From Fimbriimonas ginsengisoli Gsoil 348 (GTDB taxonomy: Bacteria > Armatimonadota > Fimbriimonadia > Fimbriimonadales > Fimbriimonadaceae): 64,000 bases of DNA. Of this stretch, positions 16,427 to 25,027 are shown piece after piece (the stretch's first letter is position 1; the number at the start of each line of letters is the position of its first letter). A program made the position numbers and the translations under genes. The DNA is taken from contig CAMCVK010000007.1 in assembly GCA_945881865.1 (NCBI GenBank), positions 1-64,000 of the forward strand, given 5' to 3'. The notes beneath the pieces were generated by a model that ran no database searches, had not been told where the DNA came from, and saw only the letters and a program-made list of their open reading frames with translations.

Positions 16427-17314
16427 ATGAAAACTCGCGCGTTTACGCTCATCGAACTGCTCGTCGTGATTGCCATCATCGCTATCCTCGCCGCGATCCT
16501 CTTCCCCGTTTTCGCTCAGGCGAAGGCGGCCGCAAAGAAGGCATCTGCGGTCTCCCAGGTCAAGCAGATCAGCACGTCGTTCATCCTCTACTCCGGCGAC
16601 TATGACGGTGTGATGCCGATCATCCGCGAATGCAGCGGTCCCGGACTCCCGCCCTGCGAAGCCGGCAAAGTCGCCCTCGGCTGGGTCGACCTTCTTCAGC
16701 CGTACGTGAAGAACATGCAGGTCTTCAAGAGCCCCGCAGATTCGAGCACGCCCGTGCCGGTACCAGCTGGTCTGCCCGCTATTAGCAGCGCTTCCGGCGG
16801 ACTCGGTTACGTCCTCGGCGACTCCGTCCTCAAGCCCGGCGGCCAGAACCGAAGCTCCTACGCCATGAACATGAACCTGGCGAACAACATCTTCGTTTCG
16901 TCCGAGTCTTCGGTGCAGTACCCGTCGAACACGATTCTCACGTTCGACTTCGCGCCCAACTCAGGCGGCGGGATCTGGAAGGGCCCTATGGTTCACACGA
17001 ACACGGAGCAGCGCGGCGCATCCTACAACATCATCCGCGACCCGCGAATCCAGCCGGCCGGACCAGGTTGCGTTCCCGGTGACCTTGCCGGATACGATCC
17101 GACGGTCTCGTTCTTCAGCAAGCTCACGCCGGACCAGCAGGCGATGGAACGCCAGCAGTACAGCTCGACGCGGCACAACGGCGGCGCCATCTACGGCTTC
17201 GTAGACGGTCACGCGAAGTTCTACAAGCCGCAGAACATCTACGGCCAGTGCGACTTCGTGTTCACCACCGCCGACACCGGCAACAACGGAAGCACTCCGG
17301 ACTTCCGGCTCTGA
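16427..17314 (+). CDS. Prepilin-type protein with H-X9-DG C-terminal motif
   Basis: A 295-aa pseudopilin-like protein. The N-terminus [29 protein letters not shown] is a classic type IV prepilin/T2SS pseudopilin leader, cleaved and methylated at the Phe after a short charged leader, followed by a long hydrophobic helix. The body is a globular beta-rich domain with YSGDYDGVMP. Near the end RHNGGAIYGFVDGHAKF fits the H-X9-DG prepilin-processing-associated motif exactly. No secretion or pilus machinery is nearby. AAGGA ends two bases before the ATG, too close to be a good ribosome site; a longer upstream leader (16345-16426) is likely. Confidence 0.85.
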   Translation: MKTRAFTLIELLVVIAIIAILAAILFPVFAQAKAAAKKASAVSQVKQISTSFILYSGDYDGVMPIIRECSGPGLPPCEAGKVALGWVDLLQPYVKNMQVFKSPADSSTPVPVPAGLPAISSASGGLGYVLGDSVLKPGGQNRSSYAMNMNLANNIFVSSESSVQYPSNTILTFDFAPNSGGGIWKGPMVHTNTEQRGASYNIIRDPRIQPAGPGCVPGDLAGYDPTVSFFSKLTPDQQAMERQQYSSTRHNGGAIYGFVDGHAKFYKPQNIYGQCDFVFTTADTGNNGSTPDFRL

Positions 17315-17333
17315 TCCCAGCACCTGCCCGGGC

Positions 17334-17339
17334 TATAGT
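17334..17339 (+). promoter_or_regulatory. -10-like TATAGT, 6 bases before the ATG at 17346
   Basis: TATAGT then GTTCCT then ATG. The exact six-base gap would place the transcription start on the A of the ATG. Confidence 0.5.
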
Positions 17340-17345
17340 GTTCCT

Positions 17346-18248
17346 ATGGCCCGGGAAGAGGTGCTCGTCGTTCTCAATCCAACCGCCGGGCGCGGCCAGG
17401 CAGGTCGAAAAGAATCGCAACTGCGACGCGACCTCACCGAAATCTTTCACGACAAAGCCGTACGGTTCGCGATGACCGAAAGGGCCGGCCATGCCCGAGA
17501 GATTGCCGCCACCGTGGACGGTAACGTTTCCCTCGTGATCGCCGTCGGCGGCGATGGCACGATTTCGCAAGTCGCTAACGGATTGGCGGGAAAAGAGGTG
17601 CCGATGGGGATTTTGCCTGGCGGCACCGGAAACGACCTCGCGCGCGGTCTTGGCATTGGAAGCTATCAGGCTGCCTTGAGCGCGCTTCAAACGGGAAACG
17701 TCCGTCGAATCGACGCCATGCTTGCCACGCTTAATGGAGCCGACGTTCTGTCCCTCAATGCAGGCGGAAGCGGCTTCGATGCCGTGGTCGCCGATTGGGT
17801 GAACACCCACTGCAAGCGAATCGGCGGAACCTTGGCTTACGTCTTGGGAATGTTGAACTGCCTCCCCCAGCTCCGGGCGAATCAGACGACGCTCACCGTG
17901 GATGGCAAGCGCATCGAGATGGAGACGTACCTTTGCGCGGTGTGCAATTCGAGCAGCTTTGGCGGGGGAATGAAGATCGCGCCCATGGCAGATCTGACGG
18001 ATGGGCTGGCGGACGTTATCGTCATCGGCGACGTGGGAAGGATCGGTTTCCTTCGTGAGTTCCCGAAGGTGTTTTCAGGGCGACACATCGAGCATCCGAA
18101 AGTGCACCACTTCCAGGCGAAAGAAGTCGAGCTAAAGACCGAGCCCGCGCTGCCGACATTTGTTGACGGTGAAATGATGGGACCGAATCCGATTCGATTC
18201 CAGATCCTGCCCCAGGCGGTTCAAATGATCGTTCCAGAGGCGGCTTAA
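17346..18248 (+). CDS. Diacylglycerol kinase-family lipid kinase
   Basis: A 300-aa soluble lipid kinase of the DgkB/YegS family, which phosphorylates diacylglycerol or a related lipid using ATP. The catalytic-domain landmarks are VVLNPTAGRG (about 8-17), the nucleotide motif VIAVGGDGTISQVANGL, and LPGGTGNDLARGLGI. The C-terminal beta domain carries NAGGSGFDAVVADWVN and FGGGMKIAPMADLTDGLADVIVIG, with the phosphate-shielding Asp/Glu in FVDGEMMGP. Its own leaderless-type promoter sits just upstream of the ATG, and 29 bases separate it from the next gene. Confidence 0.88.
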   Translation: MAREEVLVVLNPTAGRGQAGRKESQLRRDLTEIFHDKAVRFAMTERAGHAREIAATVDGNVSLVIAVGGDGTISQVANGLAGKEVPMGILPGGTGNDLARGLGIGSYQAALSALQTGNVRRIDAMLATLNGADVLSLNAGGSGFDAVVADWVNTHCKRIGGTLAYVLGMLNCLPQLRANQTTLTVDGKRIEMETYLCAVCNSSSFGGGMKIAPMADLTDGLADVIVIGDVGRIGFLREFPKVFSGRHIEHPKVHHFQAKEVELKTEPALPTFVDGEMMGPNPIRFQILPQAVQMIVPEAA

Positions 18249-18263
18249 GCCCAAGATTTCGGC

Positions 18264-18269
18264 TAGAAT
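18264..18269 (+). promoter_or_regulatory. -10-like TAGAAT, 8 bases before the GTG at 18278
   Basis: TAGAAT is followed by CAGGGTCC and the GTG start of the nucleotidyltransferase gene. Confidence 0.4.
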
Positions 18270-18277
18270 CAGGGTCC

Positions 18278-19057
18278 GTGGGCAATCTCGACGTCATCCT
18301 TCCTGCCGGGGGCACCATCGACGCCGAGTTTGCGCGTGCGGTTCTCACCCGCAACAAGGCCCTCATCCGCCTCGCCGGACGAACCCTCCTGCAGCGCACA
18401 TTTGATGCGGTCGGAGCATTGCCAAACCTCGGTCGGGTGATGCTGGTGGGCGACGAGGACGTCGAGAAAAGCCCGGAAGCAAAGCTTGCGAGCCACTTCT
18501 TCCCTAGCGGCGGCTCGGCTCCAGAGAATATTCTCAAAGCCCTCCGCTTTCTCGCCGAGGGGCCGAATGCGCCGGAGCGCGTTCTGATCGTCACCACCGA
18601 TTTGCCGTACCTAACCGGCGATCACTTGTTGGACTTTTTGGAACGATGCCGGACGGATGGCGGTCCCGAAAAGGATATGTACCTGCCGATCATTAACCGA
18701 CCGGAGTTTGAGGTTAAGTTTCCGGGAATCGAAAACACCTATATGCCGCTTCGTGACGGGGAGTGGACGGCCGGCTGTGCCTATCTGGTGACCGTGCAGA
18801 GCTTCTTGCAGGCGATTCCACACATCGAGCGCGTCTTCCAAAACCGAAAGAGCAAGGTTGGTATGGCAAAATTGCTGGGACCCGTGTTCCTGGCGAAGTA
18901 CCTCACCCGTCAGGTGGATGTGCCGCAAGTGCTAGCCAAGGTGGAATCCATTATTCGATGCAGTGGGGCTGCCGTTCGCGGTGCAGCCCCGGAGCTTGCC
19001 TTCGACATCGACTTCCTAGACGACTACGAGTACGCGAGGCGGCAGCTTGAATCCTGA
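18278..19057 (+). CDS. NTP-transferase domain protein (MobA-like fold)
   Basis: A 259-aa nucleotidyltransferase of the NTP_transf_3/MobA group. The loop at the start, VILPAGG, is followed by NKALIRLAGRTLLQRTFDAV, then a substrate strand VLIVTTDLPYLTGDHLLDF with a metal-binding Asp. The sequence resembles nucleotidyltransferases in which the first part differs from GlmU by lacking GxGTRM. The acceptor (a sugar phosphate, molybdopterin or a related compound) cannot be read from the sequence. The GTG start sits eight bases after TAGAAT; the 3' end overlaps the MFS transporter gene by 11 bases. Confidence 0.75.
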   Translation: MGNLDVILPAGGTIDAEFARAVLTRNKALIRLAGRTLLQRTFDAVGALPNLGRVMLVGDEDVEKSPEAKLASHFFPSGGSAPENILKALRFLAEGPNAPERVLIVTTDLPYLTGDHLLDFLERCRTDGGPEKDMYLPIINRPEFEVKFPGIENTYMPLRDGEWTAGCAYLVTVQSFLQAIPHIERVFQNRKSKVGMAKLLGPVFLAKYLTRQVDVPQVLAKVESIIRCSGAAVRGAAPELAFDIDFLDDYEYARRQLES

Positions 19058-20363
19058 GCCTCAGTTGCAAGCCGTGCCGTCGCCTTACGAGGGTCTGAAA
19101 CTGAGGATTTTCGACCACTTAGCGCTGGGGATGTTTTGGCTCGGCCAAAACTTTCTATGGGGAGCATTTGTTGGCAGCGCGCAAACTCGGCACGTGCAGA
19201 TCATGCACCCGATCAATCCGGCGCAAGTGCTTTGGGTCCCGGGCGTGATCGGCGGCTTGGCCGCGCTCGTAATTCCGCTCGTCGGCGGGCCGCTAAGTGA
19301 TCGATGCACCGCAAAGATTGGGCGTCGTAAACCGTTCCTTATCTACGGAAGCGTCGCTTCGTGCCTATGTCTATTACTAATGGCGTGGGCATTCGCAGCG
19401 AATAACCTTTGGCTGTACTTCTTCGCTATGTTCCTGCTGCAAATTCCTACGAACTTCGCGTTAGCGGCCTACAGCGGAATCATTCCCGACGTCGTGCCGA
19501 TGAATCAGCGCGGCGCGGCCAGCGGGTCGATGGCGTTGCTTGGCATCGTCGGCACGATGGCCGGCCTCTTTACGTCGGCGCAACTGGTCGAACGCAACAT
19601 GCACGGCGTGCTGTTTCTCACCCTCGGTTCGGTCTACTCAATTTCCTGCCTATTTTCGGCGTTCGGAGTAAGGGAAAACCGACTGAGGGGTCCGGTGCCC
19701 AAGCTCAATCTTGGCAAATACATCCGCAGTCTATGGATCGACCCCAAAAAGTATCCCGACTTTGCGTGGGTCTGGATTACCAGGGCGCTCGTCATGATGG
19801 GCTTTTATCTGATTACCGGCGCGACCCTGCAGTTCTATTTCCAGGACGTGCTGGGGTCGCAAAAGCCGGTCGCGGACTCGACCGGTCTGGCGATTCTGGC
19901 CTTCACCATCGCCGCCATCTCGGGAGTCATTGGCGGTCGATTCTCTGATCAGCACGGACGTAAGCCGTTCGTCATTGTCGCGAGTATTGGGATCGGAGCG
20001 ACGGCGATTGCCTTTCTGCTGTGCCGAAACTTGTCTCAGGCGTACATCGTCGGAGCATTTTTCGGCCTCGCCTACGGCATTTACACGAGCGTGGACTGGG
20101 CGCTGGGGGCAGACGTGATGCCTGATAAATCTTCTGCCGCGAAAGACATGGCGGTTTGGCACATTGCGCAGGCCCTGCCCCAGCAGATTGCGTCCATCGT
20201 CGTCAGCGTCGTACTTTCGAATTTTCTGGGTCCGATGGTGGAGCTGAACGGCATGGACACCCAGAAATACACGCTGCCGGCGTACATCATTCTTTTCGTC
20301 TCCGCCGCAATCTGCTTCTTCCTCGGGGGACTACTCGTGCGGAAGGTGCGCGGGGTCGCTTAG
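19047..20363 (+). CDS. MFS transporter (sugar/GPH-like type)
   Basis: A 438-aa membrane transporter with about 12 helices. The A-motif-like loop after helix 2 is PLSDRCTAKIGRRKPFLIYG and a similar loop RFSDQHGRKPFVIVAS occurs halfway, marking the two related halves of the major facilitator fold. Residues such as FWLGQNFLWGAFV in helix 1 are like glycoside-pentoside-hexuronide/sucrose transporters, so a sugar is a likely cargo. It starts with a TTG that overlaps the previous gene, since no ATG precedes the first helix; a GTG nine codons later is another option. The stop codon overlaps that of the convergent gene (TTAG). Confidence 0.85.
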   Translation: MNPEPQLQAVPSPYEGLKLRIFDHLALGMFWLGQNFLWGAFVGSAQTRHVQIMHPINPAQVLWVPGVIGGLAALVIPLVGGPLSDRCTAKIGRRKPFLIYGSVASCLCLLLMAWAFAANNLWLYFFAMFLLQIPTNFALAAYSGIIPDVVPMNQRGAASGSMALLGIVGTMAGLFTSAQLVERNMHGVLFLTLGSVYSISCLFSAFGVRENRLRGPVPKLNLGKYIRSLWIDPKKYPDFAWVWITRALVMMGFYLITGATLQFYFQDVLGSQKPVADSTGLAILAFTIAAISGVIGGRFSDQHGRKPFVIVASIGIGATAIAFLLCRNLSQAYIVGAFFGLAYGIYTSVDWALGADVMPDKSSAAKDMAVWHIAQALPQQIASIVVSVVLSNFLGPMVELNGMDTQKYTLPAYIILFVSAAICFFLGGLLVRKVRGVA

Positions 20364-20932
20364 CCCCGAATACCGTTGTAGAAGTCGATCTTCGAGGTCG
20401 GCAGGGTTCCCTTCTTACCGTTCTGCACATCCACGACCGTCAGCTGGATGATGCTGTAGGTGAGCGGATTTGCGGGAAGGTGGGGCTCGGTCTGCGGCGA
20501 GTAAGTCACGCTGAACTTAGTGACGGCATCGTACTTAGCGAAGCTCTGGTTCTTTGTGAAGCTCATCGTGGTCGGGTTCCAACCTTCGCCCTGCTGAAGG
20601 AGCACGTTGTAGCTTCCCGTTGGGATCGATGTGAGCGTGTAGGATTCGCCGCGGCGAATATAAACCAGGCGGATCGACTTTCTGTTACTCGTGCGGCGAA
20701 CGTTAATCACGACGTCTCGCGAAGTCATGTTATCCAAAGTGAGTTCGCACGGGCCGCTATGAATCGAGTTGGCCATCAGCTCGGTGCCGGTCGACGGTCG
20801 CGAAGGAAGTCCGGCGGCGATCAACGGCTGAGTCCCAACAAGCTGCGACATGCGCGGCATAGAAACAATTAAATCGGACGACATTGCTCCCAGCGGGGAA
20901 AGCATCATGAGAGAAACTAAGCTTGGAAACAT
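20360..20932 (-). CDS. Hypothetical secreted beta-rich protein
   Basis: A protein of about 190 aa with a weak hydrophobic leader (MFPSLVSLMMLSPLGAMS). The core LTLDNMTSRDVVINVRR..IRLVYIRRGESYTLTSIPTGSYNVLLQQGEGWNPTTMSFTKNQSFAKYDAVTKFSV is a beta-rich domain that also turns up in other bacteria after protease or repeat domains; I cannot name it. I place the start at the ATG at 20932 because the leader begins there; an in-frame ATG seven codons upstream is hydrophilic. Function unknown. Confidence 0.6.
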   Translation of the reverse strand: MFPSLVSLMMLSPLGAMSSDLIVSMPRMSQLVGTQPLIAAGLPSRPSTGTELMANSIHSGPCELTLDNMTSRDVVINVRRTSNRKSIRLVYIRRGESYTLTSIPTGSYNVLLQQGEGWNPTTMSFTKNQSFAKYDAVTKFSVTYSPQTEPHLPANPLTYSIIQLTVVDVQNGKKGTLPTSKIDFYNGIRG

Positions 20933-21013
20933 CACGCAGTAAGTTTCGCCCAAAGGCCTGAATCTTGAGTGTCCCGGAAACCCGAATCTTGCGCTAAAAC
21001 CGGGCGACGGGCG

Positions 21014-23017
21014 TCACATTTTTGCGGCCCGTTGGCACTCGATCTGCTGCGGCGGCGTGCAAACGGTGTCATCACAAATTGCCAGGCGCACCCAAGCCGC
21101 ACCGCCGGTGTCGGCGGCAATCGCGAACGACCAATCGTTGCCTTCCTGGCCGCTCTGCTCCCATTCGACTTCGATCCCGGAGGCTTCCGGCTTCGGTTCG
21201 GCCAGTTCGATGCTCCACCCGGTCGGGATTTTCAGCAAGAGCTTCCCGTCCGCAATGCGCGCCTCGACCGTTTGCGAGCGGGCGAGCAATGCGGCCGTGT
21301 GCATCGCTTCGGTGGCGGTCGGGGCGCGGTGCATCCAGCCCGAAGCCCAGGAAATGGCGCGTCCCACCGTCTGTCTTCGCCCTAAGAGGTGGAACAGTTC
21401 GGCCGCCAGGGCATTCGCGCTCGGAATCGGGGCGTCGAAAATCGGCTTTGTCCGGCCAAACAATTCGCCATGCTCTGATTGAGTCGAGAAGAATCCGCCG
21501 CTTGGGTCTTCAAACCTAAGCTCGATCTGATCGGCAAGTTGGGTCGCGGCCGCGAGCGCTTGCTCTCGCTCGCTGGGCGGAAGGTGCTGGGCGCAGGCCA
21601 GCAGACCCAGCGCGAGAGCGGCAAAGTCCTCCAGGTAGGCCGCGCCGTGGGGCTCTCCCCTCACCAGCATTCGCGGGAGCTTCTCGATGTGCGCCAGGAA
21701 CGGCTGGGCGGCCGCCCACGCATGGTCCGCGCGGCCGGCGGTCACCAGGGCCCGAATCATGAGGCCATTCCACCCGGTGAGGCACTTGTCGTCCAGCGTC
21801 GGCCTCGGGCGCGACGAACGCAGGTCCAAGAGAGCGGCAAAATCGGCACCATCAGCCGCCTGGTGTGGGGCGTCCCGGTGGAGGACGTTCACCGGCATCG
21901 GCTGCCCAGTCGCCTCATCGCGGAAGTTACCGTCGGGGAGGATGCGGTAGCACGTGGCGAAGTCAACGCTCGTGGCTTTCACGGCCTCGTCGAACGGCCA
22001 TGTATAGAAGGCACCTTCTTCCGGGTGGCCGTCGGCATCCAGGCTATCGGCATCCAATGCGGCGCAAAAGGCGCCGTTACCGGCCCGTATTTCCCGTTCC
22101 AGCCATCGGACAATGCCGTCGCGAGCCACGGCGAAAACGACCTCTTCCTTGGCCGAAGCCGCAAACTCCTCCAACAACAAAGCGTTGTCGTAGAGCATCT
22201 TTTCGAAGTGGGGCAGATGCCATGTCGCATCCGTGCTGTAGCGGTGGAACCCGCCGCCGACGTGATCGTGGATGCCGCCGTCGGCAATTTTTCTCAACGT
22301 CTCGGTTCGCATTTTGTCCGCTGAAGCTCGTTCTTCCGCCGTAAACCTGCCGTCGGCGGCAAGTTCGCGCAAGAAGCGAAGCGCCGAATGCGGCGGAAAC
22401 TTTGGTGCGTTGCCGAAGCCGCCGGCTACCTCGTCGAAGTCATCCTCGAGCGCACCGAGACAGCGTCTCGCCAGTTCGACCGCCGACAGCGCCGCCATCG
22501 GCGGCAACGCGCTGGCGTTCGCCTGTCGAATTCGCTCCGCAAGATCGTCTGCCGTCGCCTCGACATCCTGCCGCCGCGCCCTCCAAACCTCCTCCACCTG
22601 ACGGCACAGATTCAGGAAGCCAATCCTTCCGCCGCGATCCTCTTTGGGAAAGTAGGTCCCGGCGAAGAACGGCTTGAGGTCCGGCGTGAGAAAAACGGTC
22701 ATCGGCCAGCCGCCGCGTCCGGAGGTCAGCTGCACGGCCGTCATGTAGGCGTCATCCACGTCGGGCCGCTCCTCGCGGTCGAGTTTGACCGACACGAACG
22801 CCCGGTTCAAAACTTCCGCAACGGCGGCATCTTCAAACGACTCGTGCGCCATCACGTGGCACCAGTGGCACGCCGAGTAGCCCACGCTCAGCAAGATCGG
22901 GCGGTCCAATTTCCGCGCTAAATCGAAGGCTTCTTCATTCCACATAAACCAATCGACCGGGTTGTCCGCGTGCTGACGCAGGTACGTCGAAGCGGCATCG
23001 CGAAGTCGGTTTGGCAT
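21014..23017 (-). CDS. Thioredoxin-domain protein, DUF255 (YyaL/SPATA20-like)
   Basis: A 667-aa protein. An N-terminal thioredoxin-fold DUF255 domain (about 1-165) shows the family signature [45 protein letters not shown] with the CHWC redox pair, followed by a long (alpha/alpha)6-barrel-like region (about 185-600) as in epimerase/glycoside hydrolases. The whole is close to YyaL, typically about 670-700 aa. The biochemical role of this family is unsettled. TAAACT ends six bases upstream of the ATG, which agrees with a leaderless transcript. Confidence 0.88.
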   Translation of the reverse strand: MPNRLRDAASTYLRQHADNPVDWFMWNEEAFDLARKLDRPILLSVGYSACHWCHVMAHESFEDAAVAEVLNRAFVSVKLDREERPDVDDAYMTAVQLTSGRGGWPMTVFLTPDLKPFFAGTYFPKEDRGGRIGFLNLCRQVEEVWRARRQDVEATADDLAERIRQANASALPPMAALSAVELARRCLGALEDDFDEVAGGFGNAPKFPPHSALRFLRELAADGRFTAEERASADKMRTETLRKIADGGIHDHVGGGFHRYSTDATWHLPHFEKMLYDNALLLEEFAASAKEEVVFAVARDGIVRWLEREIRAGNGAFCAALDADSLDADGHPEEGAFYTWPFDEAVKATSVDFATCYRILPDGNFRDEATGQPMPVNVLHRDAPHQAADGADFAALLDLRSSRPRPTLDDKCLTGWNGLMIRALVTAGRADHAWAAAQPFLAHIEKLPRMLVRGEPHGAAYLEDFAALALGLLACAQHLPPSEREQALAAATQLADQIELRFEDPSGGFFSTQSEHGELFGRTKPIFDAPIPSANALAAELFHLLGRRQTVGRAISWASGWMHRAPTATEAMHTAALLARSQTVEARIADGKLLLKIPTGWSIELAEPKPEASGIEVEWEQSGQEGNDWSFAIAADTGGAAWVRLAICDDTVCTPPQQIECQRAAKM

Positions 23018-23023
23018 GCGTCC

Positions 23024-23029
23024 AGTTTA
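23024..23029 (-). promoter_or_regulatory. -10-like TAAACT, 6 bases before the ATG at 23017
   Basis: On the minus strand TAAACT is followed by GGACGC and ATG. It lies in the 46-base divergent gap with the GH140-like gene. Confidence 0.45.
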
Positions 23030-23052
23030 GCCAGCGCTCGGCATGAAACTGA

Positions 23053-23058
23053 GATAAT
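23053..23058 (+). promoter_or_regulatory. -10-like GATAAT, 5 bases before the ATG at 23064
   Basis: GATAAT then GGGGC then ATG, the partner of the divergent promoter at 23024-23029. Confidence 0.35.
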
Positions 23059-23063
23059 GGGGC

Positions 23064-24332
23064 ATGGCAACGACGGCCAAACCCTGGGACAATGGCGCAC
23101 TTCAGGCATCCGAGAACGGACGCTTCATCCAACATTCGAATGGCGAGGCATTCCATTGGCAAGCCGACACGTGCTGGGAGCTCTTCCACCGGCTGACCCG
23201 GGAAGAGATCACGCTGCTGATCGAAACGCGAGCTCGGCAAGGTTTCAATGTGTTGCAGGTTGTTGCCCTGGCAGAGCTGGAGGGCATCCGAGTGCCCAAC
23301 CGATACGGCGCGTTCCCGCTGAAGGACGAAAACCCGGAGACCCCGGACCTCGATGGTGGCTATTGGGACGTCGTCGATTTCGCCTTCGACCTGGCGGCCG
23401 AGCATGGCATCTACCTAGCGCTCTTGCCCACCTGGGGCGACAAGCTCACGCGCGCCTGGGGGGCCGGACCGGTGATCTTTAACGAAACGAACATCGAGGC
23501 CTACGGCCGATGGATTGCGAGCCGATACGGGCACCGCGAAAACCTGATCTGGGTAAACGGCGGCGACCGCGACACTGCAGGATACGAAGACGCTTGGCGC
23601 GGACTCGCGAACGGACTCCGGGCGGGCGAAGCGGAAAAGCACCTGATGACCTTCCACCCGATGGGTGAGTTTAGTTCGGGCGAGAGCTTCCATTCGGACG
23701 AATGGCTCGACCTCAATATGCTCCAGACCGGCCACGGTCACCCAGAATTGGAGCGAATCCGAAAGATGATCACCGCCAACTGGCAACGAACTCCGGCAAA
23801 GCCGGTGCTGGACGGCGAACCCCGCTATGAGAACCACCCCATCCAGTTCGATGCCCGAAAGGGCTATTTCCAAGCCGGAGACGTTCGGCAGGCGATTTAC
23901 GCCGGCCTGATGAGCGGCGGCTGCGGATTCACCTATGGTTGCCACGCGGTCTGGCAGTTCGCCCAGGACGCCTACGCGCCGATAAATAATCCGATCTCGC
24001 ACTGGAGCTACTCTCTGGAGCTTCCCGGAGCGAACCAGGTTCAGTTCGCGACCAAGCTGATGCGCGACGAGAGCGTGTTGGAACTGGTGCCGGATTTGTC
24101 GATTCTTGAAGATCGTTCGGCATTGTTTGCGCGCGCTTCCGAAGACCGAACCCGCGCGGTGGTCTACTTCCCCGAAAGTCATCGCGTCCGGCTGAATGCG
24201 AAGTTCTCTACCGTCCGATGGTTTGATCCACGCACGGGCGAGACCCACGAGTCGCAGCCGGTCGACACGCATCTGGAGCCGCCGAAGTCGGACGCCCAGA
24301 CCCGCGATTGGGTCGCTATCTTGTCGGCCTGA
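23064..24332 (+). CDS. GH140-like glycoside hydrolase (DUF4038)
   Basis: A 422-aa (beta/alpha)8-barrel hydrolase of the DUF4038 family, in which the characterised members (GH140) are apiosidases acting on plant pectin side chains. The opening ENGRFIQHSNGEAFHWQADTCWELFHRLTREEI is the family start, VLQVVALAELEGIRVPNRYG follows, and the likely catalytic acids are the Asp in LLPTWGDK and the Glu in VLDGEPRYENHP. The C-terminal beta domain (about 320-422) resembles the putative collagen-binding tail. No signal peptide is visible, so it probably acts inside the cell on imported oligosaccharides. It overlaps the next convergent gene by 17 bases. Confidence 0.85.
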   Translation: MATTAKPWDNGALQASENGRFIQHSNGEAFHWQADTCWELFHRLTREEITLLIETRARQGFNVLQVVALAELEGIRVPNRYGAFPLKDENPETPDLDGGYWDVVDFAFDLAAEHGIYLALLPTWGDKLTRAWGAGPVIFNETNIEAYGRWIASRYGHRENLIWVNGGDRDTAGYEDAWRGLANGLRAGEAEKHLMTFHPMGEFSSGESFHSDEWLDLNMLQTGHGHPELERIRKMITANWQRTPAKPVLDGEPRYENHPIQFDARKGYFQAGDVRQAIYAGLMSGGCGFTYGCHAVWQFAQDAYAPINNPISHWSYSLELPGANQVQFATKLMRDESVLELVPDLSILEDRSALFARASEDRTRAVVYFPESHRVRLNAKFSTVRWFDPRTGETHESQPVDTHLEPPKSDAQTRDWVAILSA

Positions 24333-25026
24333 CCGCCGCCCACGCCTCCCGGTACTTCGTGTGAACGTACCGGGGGACCTCCCACCGAGAAGGTGCGCGC
24401 TCGGCCGGTTGGCACGCTTCGGTGAACGCCAGTTCATAGCCGGCTAGCTTCGCCTGCCGCGCCACACGTTTGTCGAACTTCCCGTTTGGATAGGCCAAAA
24501 AACGCGGTCTTTCGCCCAGGTTTTGCCGAATATCCTCGGCACTCTGCTCGAACTCTCTTGCGAGCACCGTAGTTGGAAGTTTTCGGAGGTCGGTCGGGTG
24601 GCTGACGGTTTGGCTTTGCACAGAAAAGCCAAGTTGCTTGCACCGCGCCAACTGCGCCCACGTCATTTTGGGTCGCCCGACCGGCGACCCGACGTAACCG
24701 GTGTGCACGAATAACGCCGCCGGGATCTTTCGCTTGACGAGTTCCGGCAAGGCATATCGGTAAAAGCCCGCGTAGTTGTCGGCAAAGGTGATGAGGACCG
24801 ACCCTTGCGGCAGCGGACGTTTCGTCCGGATCGAATCGGCGAGGGCCTCAACCGAGACGAAGTTCGCCCCCTTGCGCCTAAGCCAATCGAGCTGGTCGGT
24901 GAGTTCCTTTGGCGTGCAGTCGAACCAGACCTGCTTCTTGGGAACCACGTCGTGATACGTGAGGACGACCGTCTTTCCGGCCGGCACCAACAGCAAGCTG
25001 ATGAGAATTCCGGTCATGCTCATCAT
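24316..25026 (-). CDS. NodB-fold polysaccharide deacetylase-like protein, probably inactive
   Basis: A 236-aa secreted NodB-homology protein (signal MMSMTGILISLLLVPAGK). It is carbohydrate esterase family 4-like: VLTYHDVV at the start, then ALPELVKRKIPAALFVHTGYVG and RFLAYPNGKFD. But motif 1, normally TFDDG, is TFADN, which removes the catalytic base Asp, and motif 2, normally H-[ST]-x-x-H, is QTVSHP, which replaces the first metal His with Gln. These changes are confirmed on both strands of the DNA. It is likely a pseudoenzyme or a sugar-binding protein. The frame is open 27 codons further upstream, but that part overlaps the divergent ykgJ-like gene and is hydrophilic. Confidence 0.78.
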   Translation of the reverse strand: MMSMTGILISLLLVPAGKTVVLTYHDVVPKKQVWFDCTPKELTDQLDWLRRKGANFVSVEALADSIRTKRPLPQGSVLITFADNYAGFYRYALPELVKRKIPAALFVHTGYVGSPVGRPKMTWAQLARCKQLGFSVQSQTVSHPTDLRKLPTTVLAREFEQSAEDIRQNLGERPRFLAYPNGKFDKRVARQAKLAGYELAFTEACQPAERAPSRWEVPRYVHTKYREAWAAVRPTR

Positions 25027-25027
25027 G

